Shown here in pieces: positions 19,641-28,016 of a stretch of 29,136 nucleotides of DNA (its first letter is position 1; each line of letters starts with the position of its first letter). Both the position numbers and the translations under genes were made by a program. The notes beneath the pieces are model-generated. The model had not been told where the DNA came from. It searched no databases and was given only the letters and a program-made list of their open reading frames with translations. The stretch is taken from positions 1 to 29,136 of the IMG/VR virus record IMGVR_UViG_3300048691_000086. One strand, 5' to 3'. This stretch comes from a virus.

Positions 19641-22100
19641 ATGAAAATAGCATTATTGGTTACCCATACAGACAGCGAGGCTATTTATAGAGCCTACGGT
19701 ATAACCTCAGAGGACATGGACATAGTTAAGGTACATACCTCACTAGATAAGAAGAAGACCCCTACTAAGGAAATCAAGGAGTTCATTAAGACCTTAGATT
19801 ATGACCTCCTAGTGGTAGCAGATGCTGGGTACTTTAAGGTACTCAGTGGTAAGACTAATGTAGATACTCACCTAGGTTATGTCTTGGATTCTCCACTAGG
19901 AGATTATAAGGTTATGTATCTACCTAACTTTAGAGGTATCTTCTATGACCCTGATAAAGTTAATGCTAAGATATCTCTCGGACTATCAGCTTTACATGAC
20001 TACGTGAAGGGTTGTTATAAGCCACTAGGGCTCTCCATTATCAAGAGTGCTACATACCCATCAGACAATATAGAGGAAGCCTTAAATAAGCTCCTATCTA
20101 TGGAGTACCCATTATCAGTGGACATTGAAACCTTCGCTCTTAAGAACCCTGATGCAGGTATTGCTTCTATAGCTTTTGCTTGGAACAAGGGTGAGGGTAT
20201 TGCCTTTAAGGTAGACACTAAGGGTACTAAGAACTTTGAGGTAAGAGCTTATCTTAAAGACTTCTTTACACAAACCAAGAGTAAGCTTATCTACCATAAC
20301 ATCTCCTTTGATGTCTGTATCCTAATTCATGAGCTATTCATGGAAGGTATTGGAGATACTAAAGGCTTATTATCAGGGCTCTCAGTAATGCTTAAGAACT
20401 GGGACGATACTAAGTTAATAGCTTACTTAGCTACTAACACCTGTGCTGGTAACTCACTAGGTCTTAAAGATTTGGCTCAAGAGTTTGCAGGTAACTATGC
20501 CTTAACAGATATCAAAGATGTAACCAAGATTCCCTTAGATAAACTATTAGAGTACAACCTAGTAGATTGTTTAAGTACTTGGTTTGTATATGATAAGTAC
20601 CTTCCTTTAATGGTGAGGGATAGTCAATTAGAGCTATATGAGACTATCTTTAAACCTGCTGTAGTAGATATCATTCAAATGCAATTAACAGGCTTACCTA
20701 TTGATATGTGTAGAGTTAAAGAAGTATCCAAGGAACTAAGTACCCTTGGGAATACTGCCTTAGTAGCTATCCAAGAAAACCCAATAGTAATTGCCTATAC
20801 AGAGCAACTTAAACTTAATTGGGTGGACTTTAAGAACTCCACTCTTAAGGTTAAGAGGGTTACATTAGAGGACGCTGAGAAGAAGTTTAATCCTTCTAGT
20901 GGTGCACAGTTACAAGACCTATTGTTTAATGTACTTGGGCTACCTATCTTAGAGCTCACAGAGAATAAGCAACCTGCTACAGGTGGTGATGTACTTAAGA
21001 ACCTGCTCAACCACTCTAGTGATGAACAGGTACTGTCCTTACTCAACGCACTAATAGCATTGAAGAGTGTAAGCGGTATGCTTAGTACATTCATACCAGC
21101 CATGGAGAATGCCAATCTAGGTATAGATGGGTATCACTACTTATGTGGCTCATTCAATCTAGGAGGTACAGTAAGTGGAAGGTTGTCCTCTAATAACCCT
21201 AATATGGCTAATCTACCTTCTAACAGTGATCATGGTGAGTTAATCAAGAGCTGCTTTGTAGCTCCTAAGTCTTGGTTACTTGTAGGTGTTGACTTTAATT
21301 CTCTTGAGGACTACATAAGTGCTTTAACCACTAAAGACGAAAATAAACTAAAAGTTTATCTAGAGGGGTATGACGGACATTGTGTACGAGCCTATGGTTA
21401 CTACAAGGATCAACTCCCTGACATCGAGGATACAGTTGAATCTATTAACTCTATAGCTGATAAGTATCCACACCTGAGACAAGAGGGAAAGCAACCAACC
21501 TTTGCTCTAACTTATTCCGGCACATTTAAAACACTGATGAGGAACTGTGGATTTACTGTAGATAAAGCCAAGAACATTGAGCGTATTTACCATGAACTCT
21601 ATAAGCAGTCCACTGAGTGGGTAGAAGCCAAGATACAGCAAGCTTCTATAGATGGCTATGTAACAGTAGCCTTTGGGTTAAGGGTTAGAACTCCTCTACT
21701 TAAACAAGTGGTATTAGGTAACAGAGGTTGTCCTAATGAAGCTATGGCAGAAGCTAGAACTGCTGGTAATGCTTTAGGTCAATCATGGGGACTACTCAAC
21801 AACAGAGCAGCCAGTGAGTTCATGACTGAAGTTAGAGCTAGCCCCTATGCTAATAAGATACTACCATGCTGCCATGTACATGATGCACAGTACTACTTAA
21901 TTGAGGATTCCTTTGAAACACTCATGTTTGTAAATGAACACTTAATCAATGCTATCAAATGGCAAGAACACCCTGATATATACCACAACAAAGTAAAGAT
22001 TGGGGGTAAGCTCGTAGTCTTTCACCCTTCATGGGCTGAAGCACACCCAATACCTAATAACGCCACTGAGACCCAAATAGAAAGCATATTCAATGAATGA
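19641..22100 (+). CDS. DNA polymerase, family A, with 3'-5' exonuclease
   Basis: 819 residues, SD GGAGGG. Exonuclease: Exo I DIE (D161, E163), Exo II YHNISFD (N220, D224), Exo III YNLVD (Y305, D309). Polymerase: the TVSGRLSS strand motif near 510-517, motif A GVDFNSLED (D551), motif B RQEGKQPTFALTYSG (R613, K617, Y625) and motif C HVHDAQ (H747, D748). There is no 5'-3' exonuclease domain. The first 150 residues are phage-specific. In motif C the usual HDE is HDA. It is the replicative enzyme, like N4 gp39 in place and size. The stop overlaps the nuclease gene by eight bases. Confidence 0.95.
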   Translation: MKIALLVTHTDSEAIYRAYGITSEDMDIVKVHTSLDKKKTPTKEIKEFIKTLDYDLLVVADAGYFKVLSGKTNVDTHLGYVLDSPLGDYKVMYLPNFRGIFYDPDKVNAKISLGLSALHDYVKGCYKPLGLSIIKSATYPSDNIEEALNKLLSMEYPLSVDIETFALKNPDAGIASIAFAWNKGEGIAFKVDTKGTKNFEVRAYLKDFFTQTKSKLIYHNISFDVCILIHELFMEGIGDTKGLLSGLSVMLKNWDDTKLIAYLATNTCAGNSLGLKDLAQEFAGNYALTDIKDVTKIPLDKLLEYNLVDCLSTWFVYDKYLPLMVRDSQLELYETIFKPAVVDIIQMQLTGLPIDMCRVKEVSKELSTLGNTALVAIQENPIVIAYTEQLKLNWVDFKNSTLKVKRVTLEDAEKKFNPSSGAQLQDLLFNVLGLPILELTENKQPATGGDVLKNLLNHSSDEQVLSLLNALIALKSVSGMLSTFIPAMENANLGIDGYHYLCGSFNLGGTVSGRLSSNNPNMANLPSNSDHGELIKSCFVAPKSWLLVGVDFNSLEDYISALTTKDENKLKVYLEGYDGHCVRAYGYYKDQLPDIEDTVESINSIADKYPHLRQEGKQPTFALTYSGTFKTLMRNCGFTVDKAKNIERIYHELYKQSTEWVEAKIQQASIDGYVTVAFGLRVRTPLLKQVVLGNRGCPNEAMAEARTAGNALGQSWGLLNNRAASEFMTEVRASPYANKILPCCHVHDAQYYLIEDSFETLMFVNEHLINAIKWQEHPDIYHNKVKIGGKLVVFHPSWAEAHPIPNNATETQIESIFNE

Positions 22101-23025
22101 TGAAGAACTCCCCTTAGTTATACAGATGTGGTTAAAGTCAGATGACTATGACTATATTAAAGATAAGAACTACTTAAGTGTTACCTCCCTTATTAAGCCA
22201 ACGAAACAATTTATCCTAGGCTCTAGGGTAACTAATCTACAGACTAATCTAATTGATAGAGTGAGTACCTCTCAAGGACAGGCTGTACATACTGCTATTG
22301 CTCTTGCTGCTACTAAGATAGACCTACTACCACCTAACCTTAGAAACCTCTATGAACTTAATCCAGTAAAGCCTGATCCTGACAAGATCCAAGTGTATAT
22401 GGAGCAAAGAGCTTTTAAAGAGTTCCTAGGCTATAGGATTGGAGGTAAGTTTGATTATGTTCAAGACGGCGTAGTTCATGACATTAAGACTACTTCTACC
22501 ATGTCATGGAACAATGCTAACAGTTTAGAGTACTACAAGCTACAAGGTAGTCTATATCGTTGGCTCAATCCTGACATCATTACTAAGGACTACATGGTAG
22601 TAGATTTTATCTTTGGTAATTGGACAGCAGCCAAGATAAATGTAGAAGAGAACTATCCACCACATAAGCTATCCTTTAAGGTTATCCCCTTGTACAGCCT
22701 AGAAGAGACTGAGCAGTGGCTCACTAATAAGATTAACGACCTTACTAGATTGCTTGATGAGTCTCAGGATAATATCCCTGACTGCTCTCCTGAGGAGATG
22801 TGGCAAGATCCCCCTGTATATAAGTACTACGCTTCCCCTGATAAGTTAGGACGTTCTACTAAGAACTTCACCTCTGAAGAAGAGGCTAGAAAGTACAGAG
22901 CCTTACAGGCTAAGGGTGTAGTACTTACTGTGAGCTCTAGACCAAGGAAATGTGGCTTCTGTTCAGGTGCTTCAATATGTAAACAAAAGGAACTCTATGA
23001 ATCAACAACATCACCCAGTAATTAA
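22093..23025 (+). CDS. PD-(D/E)XK nuclease, RecB/Cas4-like
   Basis: 310 residues. The catalytic core is GGKFDYVQDGVVHDIKTT at about 117-134, with the metal-binding D and the D-I-K triad typical of RecB-type exonucleases. A QxxxY helix follows (YYKLQGSLYRWL). The C-terminus has three cysteines (CGFCSGASIC, about 294-303), reminiscent of the iron-sulphur clusters of Cas4/AddB-type nucleases, though the usual distant first cysteine is not obvious. Probably processes DNA ends in replication or recombination. The start overlaps the polymerase gene, and its 3' end overlaps the primase gene by 29 bases. Confidence 0.82.
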   Translation: MNDEELPLVIQMWLKSDDYDYIKDKNYLSVTSLIKPTKQFILGSRVTNLQTNLIDRVSTSQGQAVHTAIALAATKIDLLPPNLRNLYELNPVKPDPDKIQVYMEQRAFKEFLGYRIGGKFDYVQDGVVHDIKTTSTMSWNNANSLEYYKLQGSLYRWLNPDIITKDYMVVDFIFGNWTAAKINVEENYPPHKLSFKVIPLYSLEETEQWLTNKINDLTRLLDESQDNIPDCSPEEMWQDPPVYKYYASPDKLGRSTKNFTSEEEARKYRALQAKGVVLTVSSRPRKCGFCSGASICKQKELYESTTSPSN

Positions 23026-25141
23026 GGACTTATGTACCATCTTATGTAATAAAACACAGAACACAGAGACCTCATTCTTTAAAGCTGAGATAGCCTACTT
23101 CCTAGGTAAGATGGCTGCCTGTATGAGGGTCAAGGTATCCACAGAAGACCGTGGTGATATACCAGTAAACATCTATGCACTTGGACTGGCAGTTTCTGGG
23201 GCAGGAAAAGGTTTTTCTATCAACATCATGGAAGATCAACTCTTAGGTAAATTTAAACAAGAGTTCATGGAGAATACATTCCCTACTGTGGCTATGGGAA
23301 GTATTAATGATATAGCTGAGACACGCTCTATCAAGAATAGCTCTAACCAACAAGATGAATTAGAGCTCCTCTTAAAAGACTACAAGAATACTGGGGCATA
23401 TCCATTTACCTTTGACAGTGGTACAGCTCCTGCCGTTAAACAGTTACGCAATAAGCTATTAATGGCTGGGTGTGGTTCTATCAACCTACAGATTGATGAG
23501 ATAGCCTCTAACCTACTTAATGTAGTTGATGTACTAAATCTATTCTTAGAGTTATATGATCAAGGTAAAGCCAAGCAGAAGATTACCAAGAACACTATTG
23601 AAAGTGTGCGTACTGAAGAGTTAGACGGAAGTACACCAGCTAATATGCTCCTCTTTGGTACACAATCAAAGTTACTTGATGGTGGGCAGATTGAAGACAT
23701 GTTCTTTAGTTTCTTGGATACTGGATATGCTCGTAGATGCATCTTTGGGTTAATGGGTGCTGATAAGAAGGCGTACGCTACCTTAACTCCTGAAGAAACC
23801 TATGACCGTCTCATCTGTAAAGAAAATGATGAATTGGTTAATAAGTGGTCAGACCACTTCTATACACTGGCTGCCCTGACTAACTACGGTAAGAAGATAT
23901 CCTTACCTAGGGAAACTGCTATTGAACTAATCAAGTATAAGTGTGAGTGTGAGCTCTTAGCTGAGTCATTACCTGAACATGCTGAGATTAAGAAAGCTGA
24001 GATATCCCATAGATATTTCAAGGCACTTAAGTTAGCAGGGGCATATGCCTTTATTGATGGTACAGAGGTCATTACAAGCACTCAGTTAGCTCAGGCTATC
24101 TTACTAGTAGAAGAGAGTGGTGCAGCCTTCCAAGGTATCTTAAACAGAGATAAACCCTATGTTAAGTTAGCTAAGTTCCTAGCAGGTGAAAAGACTGAAG
24201 TAACTCATGCAGATTTAACAGAGGCACTTCCATTCTATAAGACAGGTAATGTATTTAGAAGTGAACTTATGTCCTTGGCTATTGCTTGGGGATATAAGAA
24301 TAACGTCATCATTAAGAAGTCTTTCACCGATGGTATTGAGTTTTTCACGGGTGAGAAGTTAGAGGCTACTTCACTGGAGCATGTTAAGTTATCTTATAGT
24401 AACCACATGGCTTCTGACTATGAACCTACTGTAGCACCATTCTCTGCACTCCATACGTTAACTCAATCAGCTAATCTACACTGGTGTAACCATGCATTTA
24501 GAGGTAACCATAGGAGTGAGAGTAATGTCATTACAGGGTTCAACTTATTAGTCTTGGATTGTGATGGAGGTACTTCACTGAACACATGTCATGAGCTACT
24601 TAAAGACTATGTCTTTATGACCCATGAAACTAAGAGAAGTACTCCTGAACTAAATAGGTATAGGTTAGTGATACCTATTAACTATGCCCTCAATCTTCAC
24701 TCCAATGAGTATAAGGAAGTACTGACAGCAGTCATGGATTACTTACCCATACAAGGCTTAGACAGTGCCTCTAGGGAACGTTCTCATAAGTGGGAGACCT
24801 GTGCTACAGGTAATCACTATTACAACCTAGAAGGTAAGGTATTTGATATCCTGCCATTCATTCCTGCTACCAGTAAGAACATAGAGCATAAGAATGTCCT
24901 AGCTAAGTATGCTTCCATGGATTCATTGGATAGGTGGTTCATACAACAAGGTGTTGAAGGGAATAGATCCAATAACATGATTAAGTATGCCCTAGTTCTA
25001 TTTGATACAGGTATTGATTATGACACTGCTAAGGAGAAGATTAAACAACTAAACAGTAAGACAGCAAGCCCATTAACCCAGCAGGAGTTAGACACTACTG
25101 TGTTAGCTACCCTATTTAAAAAATACAAGGACACTATATGA
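22997..25141 (+). CDS. Primase/ATPase of the N4 type
   Basis: 714 residues from the ATG with SD AAAAGGA. An in-frame ATG at 22952 lies inside the nuclease gene. The N-terminal ATPase-like part has a P-loop variant (AVSGAGKGFS, about 65-74) and a Walker B-like NLQIDEIAS near 163-171. The part from about 480 to 590 resembles archaeo-eukaryotic primases: LVLDCDGG near 518-525 with a D-x-D pair, then NRYRLVIPI. The last 75 residues look like a PriCT-type helical domain (NNMIKYALVLFDTG). It would prime and perhaps unwind DNA at the fork. The N4 replication region has a counterpart. The stop overlaps the split ATPase gene. Confidence 0.78.
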   Translation: MNQQHHPVIKDLCTILCNKTQNTETSFFKAEIAYFLGKMAACMRVKVSTEDRGDIPVNIYALGLAVSGAGKGFSINIMEDQLLGKFKQEFMENTFPTVAMGSINDIAETRSIKNSSNQQDELELLLKDYKNTGAYPFTFDSGTAPAVKQLRNKLLMAGCGSINLQIDEIASNLLNVVDVLNLFLELYDQGKAKQKITKNTIESVRTEELDGSTPANMLLFGTQSKLLDGGQIEDMFFSFLDTGYARRCIFGLMGADKKAYATLTPEETYDRLICKENDELVNKWSDHFYTLAALTNYGKKISLPRETAIELIKYKCECELLAESLPEHAEIKKAEISHRYFKALKLAGAYAFIDGTEVITSTQLAQAILLVEESGAAFQGILNRDKPYVKLAKFLAGEKTEVTHADLTEALPFYKTGNVFRSELMSLAIAWGYKNNVIIKKSFTDGIEFFTGEKLEATSLEHVKLSYSNHMASDYEPTVAPFSALHTLTQSANLHWCNHAFRGNHRSESNVITGFNLLVLDCDGGTSLNTCHELLKDYVFMTHETKRSTPELNRYRLVIPINYALNLHSNEYKEVLTAVMDYLPIQGLDSASRERSHKWETCATGNHYYNLEGKVFDILPFIPATSKNIEHKNVLAKYASMDSLDRWFIQQGVEGNRSNNMIKYALVLFDTGIDYDTAKEKIKQLNSKTASPLTQQELDTTVLATLFKKYKDTI

Positions 25142-25284
25142 GTGAAAGTTCAGAAGATAAAGATGAGTTCTCAGGATTAGACCAGTTAGTACTTATTACT
25201 GGTGTTTCAGGTGAAGGTAAGTCAAGATCTCTATATAACATACGGGATCAGCATGACTGGATATACCTGAATGTTGAAGCGGGT
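25138..25284 (+). CDS. RecA-like ATPase, exon 1 (residues 1-49)
   Basis: Starts at the ATG overlapping the primase stop (ATGA). The exon encodes the N-terminus and Walker A, GVSGEGKS (22-29), and ends in LNVEAG. Unspliced, the frame stops one codon later (TTG TAA), so no functional protein would be made. Joined to exon 2 (26235-26897) it gives a 269-residue RecA/Sak4-like ATPase; reading across the join is EAG-KRLPF, a segment I associate with phage ATPases of this type. The N4 replication block has an ATPase at this place. Probably acts in recombination or replication. Confidence 0.85.
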
Positions 25285-25334
25285 TTGTAAGATAGCCCCT
25301 CTACATAGCAATATGTAGCAGATAACTTATTTAA

Positions 25335-25363
25335 TTGCTGGAACACCCTTTTTATGTTATAAT
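25335..25363 (+). promoter_or_regulatory. Intron-internal sigma70-type promoter
   Basis: TTGCTG (25335-25340), a 17-base spacer, then TATAAT (25358-25363) with a TG extension (TGtTATAAT). A transcript would begin near 25370, just before the leader of the endonuclease gene, and would lack P1, P2 and the P element, so it could not splice. The -10 match is perfect, although the genome is AT-rich and the -35 has only three matches. Confidence 0.5.
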
Positions 25364-25375
25364 AAGTTTCGATAA

Positions 25376-25383
25376 CTTATAGG
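25376..25383 (+). promoter_or_regulatory. Helix that can hide the endonuclease ribosome binding site
   Basis: CTTATAGG here is perfectly complementary to CCTATAAG at 26030-26037, an 8-bp stem that closes the loop holding the endonuclease gene as an extension of P5. The SD of that gene (AGGA, 25381-25384) is largely inside the stem. In the folded precursor RNA the gene should therefore be translated poorly, much as known for T4 intron endonucleases. Confidence 0.55.
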
Positions 25384-25393
25384 ACATAGACAG

Positions 25394-26026
25394 ATGAAAA
25401 TATGTAAACAGTGTAAAAGTAAAATCAACAGTTCTAACATTTATCATAACTTTATTTATTGCTCTAGAAGTTGTGCCACAACTGCACAAAGGGGCGGATT
25501 AACTAAAGCTATGATAGAAGAGGAAATTGTTGCTTACGTTATTAATAAGGGAAAGTACTCTACTTTAAGTGAAATACTAAAAGGAATAGGTAGGTCAAAT
25601 AAGACTGTATCTAAATTTGGTATTTCAATAAAAAAGATACAAGAATCTCTTGGGATTGTTAAGTCAAAATCCCATTTTGAAGCCTCTATCTATTCTGTAT
25701 TAACTAAAGAATTTGATAATGTTATATGTGAAGTTACTTCAGAAGATTTGGTATCCCCAAAAGGATACCCCTTAAGAATTGATTTCTATATACCAGAGTT
25801 AAATTTATATATAGAAGCGGACGGCAATCAGCATACTGACCCTAATAACCCTTGGTATAATGAATACTTTGTAGAGTGTGACCAATTAAAAACAGCCTAC
25901 TGTAATAAGATCGGTACACTGATTCGTATTCCCTATACTAAAAATGCAACCACTGAATATGTATTAAAACATCTGAGAGCTTGTAGGGCTACAACGCAAC
26001 TGGTAACAGTAATCGTGAATGCTTAA
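25394..26026 (+). CDS. Intron-encoded homing endonuclease, VSR/PD-(D/E)XK-like
   Basis: 210 residues, inside the P5 loop of the intron. N-terminus: a zinc finger (C4, C7, then CSRSC with C23 and C27). Middle (about 40-95): helix-turn-helix-like helices, probably DNA-binding. C-terminus (about 100-195): YPLRIDFYIPELNLYIEADG, then NQH, CDQLKTAYCNKIG and LIRIPY, a layout that resembles VSR/EDxHD or DUF559-type nucleases with D, E, D and H as candidate metal ligands. It lacks LAGLIDADG, GIY-YIG and HNH motifs. It would cut intronless copies of the ATPase gene and drive intron homing. Base use is more A-rich than the neighbours. SD AGGA, spacing nine. Confidence 0.75.
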   Translation: MKICKQCKSKINSSNIYHNFIYCSRSCATTAQRGGLTKAMIEEEIVAYVINKGKYSTLSEILKGIGRSNKTVSKFGISIKKIQESLGIVKSKSHFEASIYSVLTKEFDNVICEVTSEDLVSPKGYPLRIDFYIPELNLYIEADGNQHTDPNNPWYNEYFVECDQLKTAYCNKIGTLIRIPYTKNATTEYVLKHLRACRATTQLVTVIVNA

Positions 26027-26234
26027 AAACCTATAAGATTGGGCAATCAGCAGGCAAGACTCAATATAACTATATTGAGTAAGCTTCAACGACTATTCCT
26101 TCGGGAAGTACATCTAAGTAGATGGAAATGGTAAGTACCTCATTAGAGGTAAAGATATAGTCTGGTCTGTATAGAAATATATAGCAGCTTGTATAAAGCG
26201 GGAAGCATCTAACGAATGCTTTTGAACAATAACG

Positions 26235-26897
26235 AAAAGACTCCCCTTCAGTAACGCCTTTACCTCTCGTAATATAACTGACCCTGACATGGTTACCGCA
26301 GCTCTTACATGGGCTACCTTACCTGAGAATAAAGGAGAGTTTAAAGGCATAATCATAGACTCCCTTACATTCCTCATGGATCTCTATGAAAGTACACATA
26401 TCGCATTCATAGATAAGAAGAGCTCCGATGGTATGGCTGCATGGTCTAACTATGGACAGTTCTTTAAAACCATGTTGCAACGGTTAGTCCCAGCTATTGA
26501 TGCACCTGTAATCTTTACAGCCCATGTACTGCCTATACTTAATGCAGCTACTGAAGAGTTTACTGTACGTGTACCTATTAAAGGTGCATTAAAGAACGTA
26601 GGCGTTGAGAGTTTCTTTTCTACTGTAGTAGCAGCTAAAAGGGTTAAAGTATCAATCCTTGAGCCTTATATGCAGAAGCAAATGGATTTAGGGAACTGTA
26701 TTTTAAATATAACTGATGAAGAAAGAGAGGACACCTATAAGTATGTGTTTCAAACAAGACCTACCAAGGACACATTCAAAGAGAAAATGAGAACACCCGA
26801 TACATTATTCACTAGACCCTATACATACATGGACAACGATACACAGCTATTAATTGACATGTTAGACAACTTCCACAAACAAAATAAAAATAAGTAA
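26235..26897 (+). CDS. RecA-like ATPase, exon 2 (residues 50-269)
   Basis: Continues exon 1 (25138-25284) after removal of the intron. Begins KRLPFSNAF. Walker B is GIIIDSLTF, and IFTAHVLPI looks like the sensor strand of RecA-fold proteins. The C-terminus is charged and ends in KQNKNK. The first ATG within this exon is at 26289; using it would lose the 18 residues from KRLPF on and the Walker A motif, so it is not an independent start. The 269-residue total suits small phage RecA-like (Sak4/UvsX-minimal) ATPases. Confidence 0.85.
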   Translation, partial: KRLPFSNAFTSRNITDPDMVTAALTWATLPENKGEFKGIIIDSLTFLMDLYESTHIAFIDKKSSDGMAAWSNYGQFFKTMLQRLVPAIDAPVIFTAHVLPILNAATEEFTVRVPIKGALKNVGVESFFSTVVAAKRVKVSILEPYMQKQMDLGNCILNITDEEREDTYKYVFQTRPTKDTFKEKMRTPDTLFTRPYTYMDNDTQLLIDMLDNFHKQNKNK

Positions 26898-26904
26898 ATA
26901 AATT

Positions 26905-27627
26905 ATGAATAACTTCTTCGCATCATTAGAACAACCTAAAGACATCGTAACAACTACTGACAGCTTAGGTGGTCGTAGCCTATTTGATAGTGACATCTAT
27001 GAAGCTACAGTCTCTGTAGCCTATACAAGTGTATCTAAAAGCGGTGCTAAGGCTGTTAACCTAATCCTTAATATGGGTAAAGATAAACAGTATCGTGAGA
27101 CTATCTATGTTTCAAGTAACACAGCAAAAGGTGGTAAATCTTACACTGAACGAGATGGTAAGACATATCCAATGATTGGCTTCACCCTCATTAATGATCT
27201 TTGTATTGTGGCTACAGGTCTACCTTTAACTTCACAAGACTTAGAAGAGAAGCTCATTAACATCTACGACTTTGAGGCACGTAAAGAAGTTCCAAGGTCT
27301 ACAGACTGCTTAGTAAACCTACACGGTAAGAAAGTTAAGGTAGCCTTAATCAAAGCCCTTGTAAACAAGCAAGAGAAGAATTCAGCTGGTGAGTATGTAG
27401 ATATTGCTGAAACAAAAGAAACTAATGCAATTGTTAAGTTCCTTAATGAGGATAGCTTCACAGCTAATGAGTTAGAGGCTAAAGACAGAGTGCCTGTCTA
27501 TGCACCTAAATGGTTAACACTGAATCAAGGCATTACTAAGGACAAATCTAAAGAGGTAGCTAAATCTTCTGTGCCTACAGCAAGTTCTAGTCCTATTTTT
27601 GTAAAACCCCTGTTCTTTAAGAAATGA
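26905..27627 (+). CDS. Single-stranded DNA-binding protein, N4 SSB-like
   Basis: 240 residues. Place and size match N4 SSB (gp45, 265 residues). The N-terminal 160 residues look like an OB-type domain (YEATVSVAYTSVSKSGAKAV, MIGFTLINDLCIV), then a charged linker and a basic aromatic tail ending FVKPLFFKK. N4 SSB coats template strands, aids replication and recombination, and activates host RNA polymerase at late promoters through its C-terminus. The shared KK ending hints at the same here. No SD can be seen before the ATG; the leader is a run of A and T. The stop overlaps the resolvase gene (ATGA). Confidence 0.8.
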   Translation: MNNFFASLEQPKDIVTTTDSLGGRSLFDSDIYEATVSVAYTSVSKSGAKAVNLILNMGKDKQYRETIYVSSNTAKGGKSYTERDGKTYPMIGFTLINDLCIVATGLPLTSQDLEEKLINIYDFEARKEVPRSTDCLVNLHGKKVKVALIKALVNKQEKNSAGEYVDIAETKETNAIVKFLNEDSFTANELEAKDRVPVYAPKWLTLNQGITKDKSKEVAKSSVPTASSSPIFVKPLFFKK

Positions 27628-28016
27628 CCAGCTGGGTAATATCTCTACCTCTACACATTATGATGAAGAATAAGAAGCATTATCTTAATCTTAATGTGTA
27701 TACTACAACCCATAGATTCACTCGTAACAAGGTGAAGATTAAGTTTACAGAGGAAGTGTTACCCTTGATAGCACATCTCCCTAAACTAGCCAAGATGTCT
27801 GTAACCTATGTTATATATCCTCGTACTAATGCTGCTAGCGACACTAATAACATATGTAGCATAGTAGATAAGTTCTTCTTGGATACACTAGTAGCGGGTG
27901 GTGTGATAGTTGATGACAATCACACGATTGTCGTTAGCACCACTAATCTATATGGCTCTAAGGATAAAGACAATCCTAGATGTGAAGCCATAATAACTGA
28001 CTTAGGTAACCAATGA
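27624..28016 (+). CDS. RusA-like Holliday junction resolvase
   Basis: 130 residues, matching the usual RusA length (about 120). Key pattern: an acidic residue and Asn in SDTNNICSIVDKFFLDTL (D73, N75, D82, D87), then GGVIVDDNHTIV with D97 and D98. These fit the metal-binding aspartates of RusA, although the common D-x-D-N is here D-T-N-N. Family role: symmetric cutting of four-way junctions made during recombination or before packaging. Coupled to SSB upstream and dUTPase downstream by overlapping ATGA. Confidence 0.75.
   Translation: MTSWVISLPLHIMMKNKKHYLNLNVYTTTHRFTRNKVKIKFTEEVLPLIAHLPKLAKMSVTYVIYPRTNAASDTNNICSIVDKFFLDTLVAGGVIVDDNHTIVVSTTNLYGSKDKDNPRCEAIITDLGNQ

Larger units (their letters stand above)
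25285..26234 (+). ncRNA. Group IA self-splicing intron
   Basis: All core helices can be traced. P1: exon GGGT at 25281-25284 pairs with GCCC at 25295-25298, with the required U-G pair at the splice site. P2: CTACATA-GCAA-TATGTAG. P element AATTGCTGGAAC (25333-25344) and Q element AATCAGCAGGCAAG (26045-26058) form P4. P6 contains CTCAATAT/ATATTGAG. R element TTCAACGACTA (26085-26095) and S element AAGATATAGTCT (26152-26163) form P7 by GACTA/TAGTC. Two hairpins between P7 and P3' (TTCC-TTCG-GGAA; CATCTA/TAGATG) are P7.1 and P7.2, which mark subgroup IA. P8 is TACCTC-ATTA-GAGGTA, P9 has a GAAA loop. The last base is G, as required. Confidence 0.93.

Noticed and set aside
20795-21115. Long - strand reading frame inside the DNA polymerase gene
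   Set aside because: Antisense shadow of a conserved gene; serine/leucine-rich content follows from the + strand codons.
23560-24081. - strand frames inside the primase gene
   Set aside because: Shadows of the + strand gene with no SD and low-complexity content.
26289-26897. Reading 26289-26897 as a separate gene
   Set aside because: The frame extends upstream to KRLPF at 26235 and joins exon 1 after intron removal; starting at 26289 would leave an ATPase without Walker A.
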